The position numbers and the translations under genes were made by a program. 64,000 bases of DNA, taken from positions 310,001 through 374,000 of the forward strand of contig NZ_JARGES010000018.1 in the NCBI RefSeq assembly GCF_029210365.1, given 5' to 3'. Positions 35,892-45,482 of this stretch are shown piece by piece (positions within the stretch are counted from its first letter, which is position 1; each line of letters begins with the position of its first letter). The notes beneath the pieces were generated by a model. The model saw only the letters and a program-made list of their open reading frames with translations. It was not told where the DNA came from and did not search any database. This DNA comes from Mesorhizobium sp. YIM 152430. GTDB taxonomy: Bacteria > Pseudomonadota > Alphaproteobacteria > Rhizobiales > Rhizobiaceae.

Positions 35892-36928
35892 CGCCCTTCT
35901 CCCCTGGCGAAGATCGCCGGACGGCGCGCCGCCGGCCTGCCGTCCGTGCGGACGATGCGGACACGGCGCTGCGCTTCCTTGTCGCCCATGCGCAGCTCGG
36001 CCGCCGCGAACAGCCGGTCGACGACGTAGTAGTTCTGGTTGGCTCGGTAGTTGACCAGCTCGGAGTTGCCGGACGGGCCGATGACGAAGAGCGGCGGCAT
36101 CTCGCCCTGAGCGATGCCGGACGGGAACTCGATATAGACCTTGGAGCCGTCGTCGAAGGCGCGAAGCGGCTTCCACGGGGCGCTGTCGCCCTCGATCGCA
36201 TAGCGGAAGTTGAGCCTGGAGATGTCGACGCCGCTCGCGACGGGCTGGACCTGGGCGGCCCTCGCGTTCTGGCGGCGCAGCGCGATGAGCTGGTCCTGCG
36301 GATATTGCCATGACACCGACGCCATATAGGTTGAGGGTGTCGAGCGCAGCTCAAGGTGATAGGTGCGGCGATCGGTGTTGATGACGAGGTTGGTCTGAAG
36401 ATCGGGCCGCGTCGGCTTGACGAGGATATGGACTTGGCGGCGATCGCCGCTGCCGCTCTCGGTGTCGCCGATGATCCAGCGCACCGTATCGCCTGCGGCG
36501 ACGGGGCCGGAGCCGACGAGCTGCTCGCCGTGCTGGAGCGCGATGTCCGTGACCTGGCCGGGCGCGGCATAGACCTGATAGAGCGCCCCGGCCGAATACG
36601 GATAGACCTGCACGGCATTGATGAAGCCGTCCCGGACGGGCTGCATGCGTGCGGCTTCGTTGGCCTGGGTGATACGCTGGCGCGGATCGGCCGGCTCGGG
36701 CTTCGCCGCGGCTCCGTCGACCGGCTTCAACTGGCCGGGAAGCGGAAGCGGCTTAGGCGTCTCGACGATGCGGACCGGACCGGGCGGATCGGCCGTGAGC
36801 ACGGCCGGCGCGGCATCGTCGTAGTCGATCTCCGGCGGAATATACTTCCTGGCGCAGCCGGCGAGCGCCGTCGCCGTCACCAGCACGACCAGCGGCAGCG
36901 AAGTCCTTCTCCTCAAGGCCCCCATCAT
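35888..36928 (-). CDS. trbG: Conjugal transfer protein TrbG (VirB9-like), lipoprotein-type leader
   Basis: A 346-residue outer-membrane core subunit. The N-terminus has a lipobox-type signal (LVTATALAGC). Next come a proline-rich segment and the CagX/VirB9 domain (INAVQVYPYSAGALYQVYAAPGQVTDIALQHGE at the start, NYRANQNYYVVDRLFAAAELRMG near the end). Two adjacent ATGs, at 36928 and 36925, are both possible after a GGGAG site. It overlaps trbF and trbI, showing translational coupling through the operon. Confidence 0.92.
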   Translation of the reverse strand: MMGALRRRTSLPLVVLVTATALAGCARKYIPPEIDYDDAAPAVLTADPPGPVRIVETPKPLPLPGQLKPVDGAAAKPEPADPRQRITQANEAARMQPVRDGFINAVQVYPYSAGALYQVYAAPGQVTDIALQHGEQLVGSGPVAAGDTVRWIIGDTESGSGDRRQVHILVKPTRPDLQTNLVINTDRRTYHLELRSTPSTYMASVSWQYPQDQLIALRRQNARAAQVQPVASGVDISRLNFRYAIEGDSAPWKPLRAFDDGSKVYIEFPSGIAQGEMPPLFVIGPSGNSELVNYRANQNYYVVDRLFAAAELRMGDKEAQRRVRIVRTDGRPAARRPAIFARGEGR

Positions 36929-37614
36929 GATCCCATCTCCCTCGACCAATTGATTGCGTTGACATAGACGCCGAGCGGATTGGCCCGCAGGCGTTCGGCG
37001 GTGCGCGGCGGCTGGATCACCACGGTCAGGATCGCGGTCCAGCGCTCGGTGGCGGCGAGCTGGCCGTTCTCGTATCGGCGCTCCGTCCAGGCGATGCGGA
37101 AGGAATCCGGCGAGGCGCGGATGACGGACGAAATCTCGACCGCAACCTGCTGCCGGCCGACGCGCGCGAACGGATCGTTGGACCTGGCATAGTCGTTGAG
37201 CGCGATTGCGCCGCGATCGGTGGTGTATTCATAGGCGCGCAGCCAGTTCTGCCGCACGATGATCGGATCGACCGGAATCGCGCGGACCTGCTCGATGAAG
37301 CGGCCGAGATGCCATGCGATCTGCGGATCGGTCGGCCGATAGTCGGCCACGGCCGAGGCGACCGCCTGGGCCTCGCCGAAGCGGTCGATCTGCACCACCC
37401 AGGGCACGACGGTCCCGCGCGTCGACTGCCAGACGAGCGCTGCGGCAAAGCCCCCGGCGAGCAGCAGCGATCCGAAGGCCATGAGCCGCCAGTTTCGGGC
37501 CTGCGCGCGGGCCGAGCCGATGCGCTCGTCCCAGACCTGAGCGGCTCGTCTGTATGGGGTTTCGGGTTCGGGCGTGCGCGCATAGCGCACGGTTGGTCGT
37601 TTGAAGAGGTTCAT
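36925..37614 (-). CDS. trbF: Conjugal transfer protein TrbF (VirB8-like)
   Basis: A 229-residue bitopic protein. One membrane helix lies near residues 42-62 (LMAFGSLLLAGGFAAALVW). The periplasmic VirB8-like domain has WHLGRFIEQVRAIPVDPIIVRQNW, WTERRYENGQLAATERWTAIL and the C-terminal NPLGVYVNAINWSREM. VirB8 proteins form inner-membrane assembly platforms of type IV secretion. It is flanked by trbL and trbG with 4-bp overlaps. Confidence 0.93.
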   Translation of the reverse strand: MNLFKRPTVRYARTPEPETPYRRAAQVWDERIGSARAQARNWRLMAFGSLLLAGGFAAALVWQSTRGTVVPWVVQIDRFGEAQAVASAVADYRPTDPQIAWHLGRFIEQVRAIPVDPIIVRQNWLRAYEYTTDRGAIALNDYARSNDPFARVGRQQVAVEISSVIRASPDSFRIAWTERRYENGQLAATERWTAILTVVIQPPRTAERLRANPLGVYVNAINWSREMGS

Positions 37615-38981
37615 CCGCGGTCGTCCTGATTGAGAGAGACGTTCATGGAACCGCCGCCGGAATCGCCGGAGCGGACCGCATGGGCGGCCGCGGTGGTTCC
37701 GTGGCTGATGGTCTGGCCGCGCTTCATGCGCGCGGCCCATGCAGGCTGTCCGGAAGGCGCGGCGGCTTCGGCGGCGCTGCCTGCGCCCGACGCCATGCCG
37801 GCGACTTGTGACTGGCCGCCGGTGGCGGTCCATGCGCCGGCTTGCCCGGAGCGGAAGCTGGACCGCATGGCATCGGCCGCGCGCGACATGGCCTGACGGG
37901 CGGGTTGAGCAGCGGCGGACGCGCCGGCCTTGGCGACACCCCCGATACCGGCGGCGACGGCGCCCATGCCGGACTGGCCGGAGGTGGAGGCGGCCAGCCC
38001 GTAGGCGGCCGACGTGCTGCCGGCGAGATGCGCGCCGCCGCGTGCGGCAGCGGCCGACATGCGCCCACCAGCCCCGATCGCCGCAGCACCACCGCCGGCC
38101 GCCGCACGCGCGCCCATATAGCCCGCCGCCCCCATACCGGCCACCGCCAGGCCGGTGCCGACGGCCGCGCCTGCGCCGAGCTGCGGCGCACCGGAGACGA
38201 GGCCGGTCGCGATGCCGGGACCGAAGATCGACAGGCCCATCAGGGCGAGAGCGCCGAGCGCCAGCGACATGGCGTCGGTGATGGTCGGCTCGGGCGGGAA
38301 ACCGGAGGTAAACTCGCCGAACAGGCCGGAGCCTATGCCGACGATCACGGCGAGCACGAGGATTTTCACGCCGGAGGCGACGATGTTGCCCAGCACCTTT
38401 TCCGCGAGGAAGGCGGTCTTGCCGAACAACGCGAAGGGAAGCAGGACGAACCCCGCCAAGGTGGTGAGCTTGAACTCGATCAAGGTCACGAAGATCTGGA
38501 TCGCCAGCACGAAGAAGGCGATCAGCACGATCGCCCAGGCTGTCATCAGCACGACGATCTGGACGAGGTTCTCGAAGAAGGACAGGTAGCCCATGAGATC
38601 GCCGGCGGCCTCGAGTATCGGATTGCCGGCGTCGATGCCGACCTGTGCCACGCGGCCGGGCTGGAGAAGCTCGGCGCCGGAGAGCGAGCCGCCGCCGGCC
38701 TGAAGGCCGAGACCGGAGAAGCTCTCGAAGACGATGTTGGCGAGCCAGTTGAAGTTGCCAATGATGAAGGCGAAGAAGCCGATATAGAGGGTCTTCTTCA
38801 CGAGGCGCTGAAGCACGTCCTCGTCGGCGCCCCAGGCCCAGAACAGGCCGGCAAGGGTGATGTCGATGACGATCAGCGTGGTGGTCAGGAACGCCACCTC
38901 GCCGCCGAGCAGGCCAAATCCGGAGTCGATGTAGCTGGTGAAGACGCTGAGGAAGCGGTCGATGACGCCGACATCGTTCAT
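37611..38981 (-). CDS. trbL: Conjugal transfer protein TrbL (VirB6-like)
   Basis: A 456-residue polytopic membrane protein. The first 300 residues hold about six to eight hydrophobic helices (DVGVIDRFLSVFTSYIDSGFGLLGGEVAF at the N-terminus, GFVLLPFALFGKTAFLAEKVLGN in the middle). The C-terminal 150 residues are low-complexity Ala/Gly/Ser-rich, as is usual for TrbL. The start at 38981 removes an in-frame upstream extension lying within trbK. It forms part of the inner-membrane channel. Confidence 0.92.
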   Translation of the reverse strand: MNDVGVIDRFLSVFTSYIDSGFGLLGGEVAFLTTTLIVIDITLAGLFWAWGADEDVLQRLVKKTLYIGFFAFIIGNFNWLANIVFESFSGLGLQAGGGSLSGAELLQPGRVAQVGIDAGNPILEAAGDLMGYLSFFENLVQIVVLMTAWAIVLIAFFVLAIQIFVTLIEFKLTTLAGFVLLPFALFGKTAFLAEKVLGNIVASGVKILVLAVIVGIGSGLFGEFTSGFPPEPTITDAMSLALGALALMGLSIFGPGIATGLVSGAPQLGAGAAVGTGLAVAGMGAAGYMGARAAAGGGAAAIGAGGRMSAAAARGGAHLAGSTSAAYGLAASTSGQSGMGAVAAGIGGVAKAGASAAAQPARQAMSRAADAMRSSFRSGQAGAWTATGGQSQVAGMASGAGSAAEAAAPSGQPAWAARMKRGQTISHGTTAAAHAVRSGDSGGGSMNVSLNQDDRG

Positions 38982-39247
38982 GGCCGGACGCGCTCCCCGG
39001 ACGATTCCAGAAAGCGGCGGCGGCTCTCGACCCATGCTCTTTTGCAGGCGGCATCGTCGGCGGCCGCCATGCCGAGGTCGCGGCAGCGGACCAGCTCGGC
39101 ATTGGCGGGCTCGCCGCCCGGATCACGGAGGCGGGTGGCGGGGGCGTCATCCTCCGAGCCTGCCTCGCGCAGCGCAGCGACGGCAGCAATCATGGCTGCG
39201 CCGATGGCGAGGACGGCGATCATCCGGGCGGCGATCTTCAGGTCCAT
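38978..39247 (-). CDS. trbK: Putative entry exclusion protein TrbK-alt
   Basis: An 89-residue protein with one N-terminal hydrophobic segment (RMIAVLAIGAAMIAAVAAL) and a small cysteine-containing periplasmic region (ELVRCRDLGMAAADDAACKRAWVESRRRFL) typical of the TrbK-alt family. It lies between trbJ and trbL, as in other alphaproteobacterial elements. It would block redundant entry of the same element into a host cell. Confidence 0.85.
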   Translation of the reverse strand: MDLKIAARMIAVLAIGAAMIAAVAALREAGSEDDAPATRLRDPGGEPANAELVRCRDLGMAAADDAACKRAWVESRRRFLESSGERVRP

Positions 39248-39260
39248 CGTGTGCGTGTCC

Positions 39261-40037
39261 TCAGTCGTTGAACATGCGCACGCTGGACGGGCTGTAGTCG
39301 CGGCCGGACATGAAGCGGCCGAACTGCTCGCGGGCCTGCTCCTGCGCAGCCGCGCGGCGGGACTGCTCCAGCGCCTCGGCGCGACCCTGCGCGGCCAGCA
39401 TGGCGGTCAGGTCGGCGATCTGACTCGCCTGCACGGCGAGCAGCTCGTTGCCTGCCTGGGTCGCCTGAAGGATGCCGACCGCCGACTGGCTGGCGCCGAC
39501 CAGCGATCGGGTCTGCGCCTGCGTGCCGTCGATATTGCCCACGGCGGTCGCGCCGGCCTTCAGCGAATGCTCGTAGGCCGAAAGCGACTGCTGCCAGCGC
39601 TCGCGGGCGGCGGCGACAAGCTGCTCGCCGGTCTTGTCGCCGGCGAAGTCGCGATAGGTCGAGGAGAACTGGCTCTCGATGTCCTGCACGCTGTAGGCCA
39701 GCCGCTCCGCCTCGCCGAGCAGGCTCTTCATCTCCGAGAAATTGCCTTCGATCTCGGAGATCATGGAGGTGGGCAGGCTGGTGAGATTCCTCGCCTGGTA
39801 GAGCAACATCTGCGCCTCGTTGGCGAGGGACGTCACCTGATTGTTGATCTGCTCCAGCGCGCGGGCGGCCGAGAGAAGATTCTGGCTGTAGTTGGTCGGG
39901 TCGTAGACGATGCGGCCGCCGAAGAACTGCGCGTGCGCGGGCACGGTGACGGCGACGATGGCGGGCGCGGCGAGCGACAGCGCCATCGCGCCGGCGAGCG
40001 CGCGGCGAAGGTGGGCGTGTCGAGTGGTGTGTGGCAT
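39261..40037 (-). CDS. trbJ: Conjugal transfer protein TrbJ (VirB5-like)
   Basis: A 258-residue secreted protein with a signal peptide (about residues 1-36, ending VPAHA before QFFGG). The VirB5-like helical body begins VYDPTNYSQNLLSAARALEQINNQV and contains QARNLTSLPTSMISEIEGNF. The ATG at 40037 has a perfect AGGAGG seven bases upstream. VirB5-type proteins sit at the tip of the conjugative pilus. It is the fifth gene of the operon. Confidence 0.92.
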   Translation of the reverse strand: MPHTTRHAHLRRALAGAMALSLAAPAIVAVTVPAHAQFFGGRIVYDPTNYSQNLLSAARALEQINNQVTSLANEAQMLLYQARNLTSLPTSMISEIEGNFSEMKSLLGEAERLAYSVQDIESQFSSTYRDFAGDKTGEQLVAAARERWQQSLSAYEHSLKAGATAVGNIDGTQAQTRSLVGASQSAVGILQATQAGNELLAVQASQIADLTAMLAAQGRAEALEQSRRAAAQEQAREQFGRFMSGRDYSPSSVRMFND

Positions 40038-40039
40038 GG

Positions 40040-42568
40040 TCAAACCTCCTGTTCGGGTGACGGGTGGACGGGATCGGTCTCGCCGGCCGTGCCGGTATCA
40101 TGCGAGGCGATCGGCGCGTCGGTGACTGCGGATCGGTCGATGACGTTGGAAAGCTCGGGCACGAGTTCGGCCGCCCAGGCGAGGCCGTTGGCGTGGAGCC
40201 AGGCTTCGAGGAAGTAAGGCCGCGAGCCGTCGCGCAGCAGCTCGTCGATCAGCGCGTGGGCGGCCTTATCGGAGGAGGCGCAGAGCGCCAGCGCGATGTG
40301 GCCCAGCCCAAGCTCGAACAGGCGGTTGCCGCGCCGGGACTGGCAGTAGTAGTCGCGCTTCGGCGTGGCGCGGGCGAGGATCTCGATCTGGCGGTCATTG
40401 AGGCCGAACTGGCGATAGACGGTCGCGATCTGCGGCTCGATGGCGCGCTCGTTGGCAAGGAAGATGCGGGTCGGGCAGCTTTCGACCAGCACCGGCGCGA
40501 TCGGCGAGGCTTCGATGTCCGCGAGCGACTGCGAGGAGAAGACGACGCTGACATTCTTCTTGCGCAGCGTCTTCAGCCATTCCTTGATCTTGTCGGCAAA
40601 GCCGCCATCGTCGAGAGCGCGCCAGCCCTCGTCGATGATGAGCAGGCTCGGCCGTCCGTCGAAGCGGGCCTCGATCCGGTGGAACAGATAGGAGAGCACG
40701 GCGGGCGCAGCCCTGGTGCCGACCAGCCCCTCGGTCTCGAACGCCTGCACCTCTGCCGCGCCGAGATATTCGTGCTCGGCGTCGAGCAGCCGGCCATGCG
40801 CCCCGCCGATGCAGTATGGCCGCAACGCCTGCTTGAGTGCAGTGGATTGCAAGAGCACGGTCAGGCCGGTGATGGTGCGTTCCTCAAGCGGCGCGGAGGC
40901 GAGCGAGGTCAGCGCGGTCCAGATGTGCTCCTTCACCTCCGGCGTGATGGCGACGCCTTCGCGCGCGAGGATGTCGACCAGCCAGTCGGCGGCCCATGCC
41001 CGCTCCGGCGTATGCTGGATGTGGGCGAGCGGCTGGAGCGAGACCGAGGAGGACTCGGCGTCGTCGGAGAAAGAGCCGCCGAGATCCTGCCAGTCGCCGT
41101 CCATCGCCAGCGTTGCGGCGCGGATAGAGCCGCCGAAGTCGAACACGAAGACCTGGCTGCCGGGATAGCGACGGAACTGGAGCGCCATCAGTGCCAGCAG
41201 CACCGACTTGCCGGCGCCGGTCGGCCCGACCAGCATCAGGTGGCCGACGTCACCGACATGGAGCGCGAAGCGGAACGGCGTCGCGCCTTCGGTCTTCGCA
41301 TAGAACAGCGGCGACGCGTCGAGATGCTCGTCCTTCGCCGGTCCTGCCCACACCGCCGACAGCGGGATCATGTGGGCAAGGTTCAGCGTCGAGATCGGCG
41401 GCTGGCGGACATTGGCATAGACCTGTCCGGGGATGGAGCCGAGCCATGCTTCGATGGCGTTGACGCCCTCGACGATGCAGGTGAAGTCGCGCGACTGGAT
41501 GACCTTCTCGATCAGGCGCAACTTCTCGTCGGCGATCGACGGGTCGGCATCCCACACCGTCACCGTGGCGGTGACGTAAGCCTCTCCGACCTGATCGGAA
41601 CCCAGATCCTGAAGTGCGGCGTCCGCGTCGGCCGCCTTGTTGGCCGCGTCGGTGTCCATCAGCACCGACGCCTCGTTGGTCATCACCTCCTTGACGATGG
41701 CCGCGATCGACTTGCGCTTGGCGAACCATTGGCGACGGATGCGCGTGACCAGCCGGGTCGCGTCGGTCTTGTCGAGCATGATGGCGCGCGTCGACCAGCG
41801 ATAGAGGAAGGCGAGCCTGTTAAGGTCGTCGAGGATTCCGGGGAATGTCGTCGTCGGGAAGCCGATCACGGTCAGCGTGCGCAGATGGAAGCCGCCCAGG
41901 CGCGGCTCCAGCCCGCCGGCGAGCGGCTGGTCGGCGAGCAGCGCGTCGAGGTGCATCGGCGTCTCGGGCACACGGACGCGATGGCGCTTCGTGGAAATGC
42001 AGGAATGCAGGTAGGTGAGCGTCTCGGCGTCATCGAGCCATTCGGCCTCGGGGACAAAGCCCTCGACCAGATTGAGCACGCGGTCGGTGCGGTCGACGAA
42101 GCCCTTGAGCAGTTCCCACGGATCGACACCGCTGCGCTCGCGGCCCTCGTAGAGCCAGGATTCCATGCGGGAGGCTTCCTCGGCCGGCGGCAGCCAGACG
42201 AAGGTGAGGAAATAGCTCGACTCGAACAGCACGCCGCTGTCCTCGAACTGCTCGCGGCGCTCGATGTCGACCAAGGCGGATGCGCTGTCGGGAAACCGGC
42301 TGTCGGGATAGTCGGTCGCCGGATTGCGCTGCGCCTCGACGAAGATCGCCCAGCCGGAGCCGAGCCGGCGCAGGGCGTTGTTCAAGCGCGCGGTCGTGCC
42401 GACCAGCTCGGCCGGCGTGGCGCTGTCGAGGTCGGGGCCGCGGAAGCGCGCGGTGCGTTGAAAGCTGCCGTCCTTGTTCAAGACGACGCCGGGCGCCACT
42501 AGGGCCGCCCAGGGCAGGAAGTCGGCGAGGCTGGCGGAACGCTTGCGGTATTCGGAGAGATTGAGCAT
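40040..42568 (-). CDS. trbE: Conjugal transfer ATPase TrbE (VirB4-like)
   Basis: An 842-residue VirB4-family ATPase. It has the N-terminal CagE/TrbE domain (LSEYRKRSASLADFLPWAALVAPGVVLNKDGSF) and a C-terminal motor with Walker A GPTGAGKSVLL near residues 447-457, Walker B SLLIIDEGWRALDD, and VVFSSQSLADIEASP. It powers pilus assembly and substrate transfer and is the largest and best conserved gene of the set. The start at 42568 fits the family start (MLNLSEYR). Confidence 0.95.
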   Translation of the reverse strand: MLNLSEYRKRSASLADFLPWAALVAPGVVLNKDGSFQRTARFRGPDLDSATPAELVGTTARLNNALRRLGSGWAIFVEAQRNPATDYPDSRFPDSASALVDIERREQFEDSGVLFESSYFLTFVWLPPAEEASRMESWLYEGRERSGVDPWELLKGFVDRTDRVLNLVEGFVPEAEWLDDAETLTYLHSCISTKRHRVRVPETPMHLDALLADQPLAGGLEPRLGGFHLRTLTVIGFPTTTFPGILDDLNRLAFLYRWSTRAIMLDKTDATRLVTRIRRQWFAKRKSIAAIVKEVMTNEASVLMDTDAANKAADADAALQDLGSDQVGEAYVTATVTVWDADPSIADEKLRLIEKVIQSRDFTCIVEGVNAIEAWLGSIPGQVYANVRQPPISTLNLAHMIPLSAVWAGPAKDEHLDASPLFYAKTEGATPFRFALHVGDVGHLMLVGPTGAGKSVLLALMALQFRRYPGSQVFVFDFGGSIRAATLAMDGDWQDLGGSFSDDAESSSVSLQPLAHIQHTPERAWAADWLVDILAREGVAITPEVKEHIWTALTSLASAPLEERTITGLTVLLQSTALKQALRPYCIGGAHGRLLDAEHEYLGAAEVQAFETEGLVGTRAAPAVLSYLFHRIEARFDGRPSLLIIDEGWRALDDGGFADKIKEWLKTLRKKNVSVVFSSQSLADIEASPIAPVLVESCPTRIFLANERAIEPQIATVYRQFGLNDRQIEILARATPKRDYYCQSRRGNRLFELGLGHIALALCASSDKAAHALIDELLRDGSRPYFLEAWLHANGLAWAAELVPELSNVIDRSAVTDAPIASHDTGTAGETDPVHPSPEQEV

Positions 42569-42575
42569 GGCCGCC

Positions 42576-42854
42576 TCACACGCCGAGATGGGTCGGGTAG
42601 CGCAGGTGCCGGCGCACCACGTCGACGAACAGCGCATCGCGCTTCGCCGCCCAGACGGCTGCGAAGTGGCCGATCGCCCAGATGGCGAGGCCGGCGATCC
42701 AGAGCCGCAGGCCGAGACCGACCGCGCCGGCCAGCGTGCCGTTGAGAATTGCGACGGCGCGCGGCGCGCCGCCGAGCAATATCGGCTCGGTCAGCGCCCG
42801 GTGGACCGGCGCGAAGAAGCCGCGAACGTCCTCGTCCATCAGCGATCCCGGCAT
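42576..42854 (-). CDS. trbD: Conjugal transfer protein TrbD (VirB3-like)
   Basis: A 92-residue VirB3-family membrane protein. The conserved GFFAPVHRALTEPILLGGAPRA precedes two hydrophobic segments (ILNGTLAGAVGLGL, WIAGLAIWAIGHFAAVWA). It helps to place TrbE at the membrane. Its ATG overlaps the trbC stop (TGATG), and trbE starts 7 bp later. Confidence 0.92.
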   Translation of the reverse strand: MPGSLMDEDVRGFFAPVHRALTEPILLGGAPRAVAILNGTLAGAVGLGLRLWIAGLAIWAIGHFAAVWAAKRDALFVDVVRRHLRYPTHLGV

Positions 42855-43219
42855 CACGCCAGCGCCCCGCCGCCGAAGGAGAAGAAGGACAGGAAGAAGG
42901 AGCTGGCCGCGAAGGCGATCGACAGGCCGAACACGATCTGGATCAGCTTGCGGAAGCCGCCGCCCGTATCGCCGAAGGCGAGCGTCAGGCCGGTGACGAT
43001 GATGATGATGACGGCGACAATCTTGGCGACCGGCCCCTCGATGGATTCGAGGATCTGCTGAAGCGGCTCCTCCCACGGCATCGAGGAGCCGGCCGCCCAG
43101 GCGGGCGCGGTGTAGAGCAGCCCGGCGGCGGTGATGCCGGCCGTGCCGAGGCTGTCCAGGAACGTGCCGGAAAGCAGCCGGCTGCGCAGGCTGCGGATCG
43201 GATCGGGCTTCGTCGTCAT
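42854..43219 (-). CDS. trbC: Conjugal transfer pilin TrbC (VirB2-like)
   Basis: A 121-residue prepilin. A signal sequence ends near AAGLLYTAPAWA, followed by the mature pilin with two hydrophobic helices (GPVAKIVAVIIIIVTGLTLAFG and LIQIVFGLSIAFAASSFFLSFF). This is the major subunit of the conjugative pilus. It overlaps trbB by 4 bp (ATGA) and trbD by 1 bp. Confidence 0.92.
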   Translation of the reverse strand: MTTKPDPIRSLRSRLLSGTFLDSLGTAGITAAGLLYTAPAWAAGSSMPWEEPLQQILESIEGPVAKIVAVIIIIVTGLTLAFGDTGGGFRKLIQIVFGLSIAFAASSFFLSFFSFGGGALA

Positions 43220-44226
43220 GCGGAGTCTCCTTGTGTGGGGCTGGGGGTTTCGAGCGTTGCGTGGAGGGTGCGGTAGTCGCCGGTGGCGGGATCGAGCCCT
43301 TCGACAAGGGCGATCTCCGCGAGGCGGCGGGCCGAGCCGCGACCGGAGAGCACGGCGATCAGGTCGATCGTGTCGGCGATTAGCGCACGCGGGACCGTGA
43401 CCACAGCCTCCTGTACGAGCTGCTCCAGTCGGCGCAGCGCCCCGATCGCGGTATTTGCGTGGATGGTGCCGATGCCGCCCGGATGGCCGGTGCCCCACGC
43501 TTTGAGCAGGTCGAGGGCCTCGCTGCCACGAACCTCTCCGATCGGGATGCGGTCTGGCCGCAGCCGCAGCGACGACTTCACGAGATCGGAGAGCGAGGCG
43601 ATGCCTTCCCTGGTGCGCAGCGCCACGAGGTTGGGCGCGGCGCATTGCAGCTCGCGCGTGTCCTCGATCAGCACTACGCGGTCGTCGGTCTTGGCGACTT
43701 CGGCGAGCAGCGCGTTCGTGAGCGTGGTCTTCCCGGTCGAGGTGCCGCCGGCGACCAGCACGTTCTTGCGCCTCTCGACCGCGAGCCGCAGCACCTCGGC
43801 CTGGGTGGCGGTCATGATGCCGGCGGCCACGTAGTCAGAAAGGGTGAACACGGCGACGGCCGGCTTGCGGATGGCGAAGGCCGGCGCGGTGGCGACTGGA
43901 GGCAAAAGACCCTCAAAGCGCTCGCCGGTCTCGGGTAATTCGGCCGAGACGCGTGGGTTGCCGGGATGGACCTCGGCGCCGACATGGTGCGCGACCAGGC
44001 GCACGATCCGTTCGCCATCGGCCGGCAGCAGCATGTCGCCGGTGGCGACGAGGCCCTCGCGCAGCCGATCGACCCAGATGCGGCCGTCCGGGTTCAGCAT
44101 CACCTCGACGATAGATGGGTCTTCGAGATAGCGGGCGATGGCCGGGCCGAGCGCGGTGCGCAGCATCCGCGCGCCTCGCGACAATCCCGCGCTCTGGCCT
44201 TCATTCTGATGACGATGCGCCGGCAT
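43216..44226 (-). CDS. trbB: Conjugal transfer ATPase TrbB (VirB11-like)
   Basis: A 336-residue VirB11-family hexameric ATPase. The N-terminal domain carries [25 protein letters not shown]. The RecA-like core has Walker [11 protein letters not shown] (about 158-168), [11 protein letters not shown], the Asp/His boxes [14 protein letters not shown] and [13 protein letters not shown], and the C-terminal LIAVLSGRG. Starts at 44226, 44247 (ATG) or 44253 (GTG) are possible. The first has a GGGGGCGGA site. It is the promoter-proximal gene of the trb operon. Upstream, where traG is usual, there is only about 200 bp of non-coding DNA and then a LysR gene. Confidence 0.92.
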   Translation of the reverse strand: MPAHRHQNEGQSAGLSRGARMLRTALGPAIARYLEDPSIVEVMLNPDGRIWVDRLREGLVATGDMLLPADGERIVRLVAHHVGAEVHPGNPRVSAELPETGERFEGLLPPVATAPAFAIRKPAVAVFTLSDYVAAGIMTATQAEVLRLAVERRKNVLVAGGTSTGKTTLTNALLAEVAKTDDRVVLIEDTRELQCAAPNLVALRTREGIASLSDLVKSSLRLRPDRIPIGEVRGSEALDLLKAWGTGHPGGIGTIHANTAIGALRRLEQLVQEAVVTVPRALIADTIDLIAVLSGRGSARRLAEIALVEGLDPATGDYRTLHATLETPSPTQGDSA

Positions 44227-44422
44227 TCCGCCCCCGTTTCCGGCCATCCGCACTCACGGTCGGATGGCGACGGGGACAATCAAGAAAGGCACAAACTATG
44301 GGTGGGCAACCAGATTATTTGCGATTTCGTAGCCGGTCGTAGGCGAGCGAAAAAATACTTGAAGCATGCGGCGGCCGATCTGGCGTCGATCACGTGGAAA
44401 AGCCCGCCCGGCCGAATCACGC

Positions 44423-45304
44423 TCAGGGCTTCAAGGCGTCGAGGAAGGTCTTCAGCACGGGATTGATGTTGTCCGGCTTCCAGCAGGCGATGTATCCGAG
44501 ACGTGTTGCCCCGTTGCCGTCGTGCAGCGGGCGGAACACTACGCCGAGGCCCGAAAGCCCGACAGCGGATTCGCATTGCAGCGCGATGCCCTGGCCGTCC
44601 GCGACCTCGCTCAGCAGGCTTTCGCGGCTGAGGCGGCGAGTGATGATCTCGGGGTGGTCGGACGGTGCGGCGAGGTGGCGAAGCAGCACGGCACGGATGT
44701 CTGGGCCGGGATCGTGGTGGGTGATGATGAAGCGCTCGCGCTTCAGCTCCGGCCAATAGATGACCGGCTTCTCCGCGAGCGGATGGTTTTCCGGCAGGGC
44801 AACCACAAGTTGATCCGACCAGAGCGCCACAGTTTCCAGAGTGTCGCACTTGCCGGCATCGCCGAGGATGATCGCGGTATCGAGTGTGCCTGAAAGCACG
44901 CCGGCCGATAACTCGACAAACGGCGACTCGACCAACTCGACCTCGATCTTGGGATAACATCGGCGGAAGCCACGCAGAGCTGTACGGAAGCCTCCCGTAG
45001 AAAGGGACTTATAGAACCCGACGACGACTCGACCGAGCTTGCCAGCAGCACTCGCCCGCATATGTTCGCCCAGCCGCTCGGCTTCTTCAAGGATGCGTCG
45101 GGCCGCGACAACAAATTCCTCCCCTGTCGGCGTCAGTCGCGCCCCGGCTGTGGAACGGTCGAACAGCACGACGCCCAACTCGCTCTCCAGTTCCTTGATG
45201 CGCTTACTAACGATCGGCTGCTTGACGTTGAGCTCGTGCGCGGCGGCACTGAAGCTACCGTTGCGGGCGGTGGCGACAATATAGCGGAGGTGGCGCACTT
45301 CCAC
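44423..45304 (-). CDS. LysR-family transcriptional regulator
   Basis: A 293-residue LTTR. The N-terminal winged helix is at 1-60 (MEVRHLRYIVATARNGSFSAAAHELNVKQPIVSKRIKELE), and a periplasmic-binding-protein-like effector domain follows at about 90-290. LysR genes are commonly found near the tra/trb region of Tn4371-like elements (there called traR), so it may control transfer. It could instead regulate the genes to its right. No divergent target is obvious, because the plus-strand neighbour is a pseudogene. About 200 bp on its left (44227-44422) are gene-free. Confidence 0.85.
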   Translation of the reverse strand: MEVRHLRYIVATARNGSFSAAAHELNVKQPIVSKRIKELESELGVVLFDRSTAGARLTPTGEEFVVAARRILEEAERLGEHMRASAAGKLGRVVVGFYKSLSTGGFRTALRGFRRCYPKIEVELVESPFVELSAGVLSGTLDTAIILGDAGKCDTLETVALWSDQLVVALPENHPLAEKPVIYWPELKRERFIITHHDPGPDIRAVLLRHLAAPSDHPEIITRRLSRESLLSEVADGQGIALQCESAVGLSGLGVVFRPLHDGNGATRLGYIACWKPDNINPVLKTFLDALKP

Positions 45305-45482
45305 CGATTATCCTCCAACGTTTGATGCGCTGCGCTTTTCTTTCGAAAAGCGTGCTCAGGTCCGAAAGTCGATTTGCAGTGATAAAACCTCAAGCCCCTT
45401 GAGCATCAAGTTTCAAAGCTGTGTTGAACTAGAAAGAGCCCCGAGGAATTAGCCCCCTTAGACAGACGGGAAACGCAGGAGA

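Noticed and set aside
37842-42502. Long plus-strand frames (791 and 812 codons) opposite trbL-trbJ and trbE
   Set aside because: They mirror well-conserved conjugation genes and contain no domain signatures.
45424-45454. A MerR-type promoter ahead of the pseudoazurin pseudogene
   Set aside because: TTGAAC and TTAGCC are 19 bp apart, but the spacer is not palindromic; at best a decayed site.
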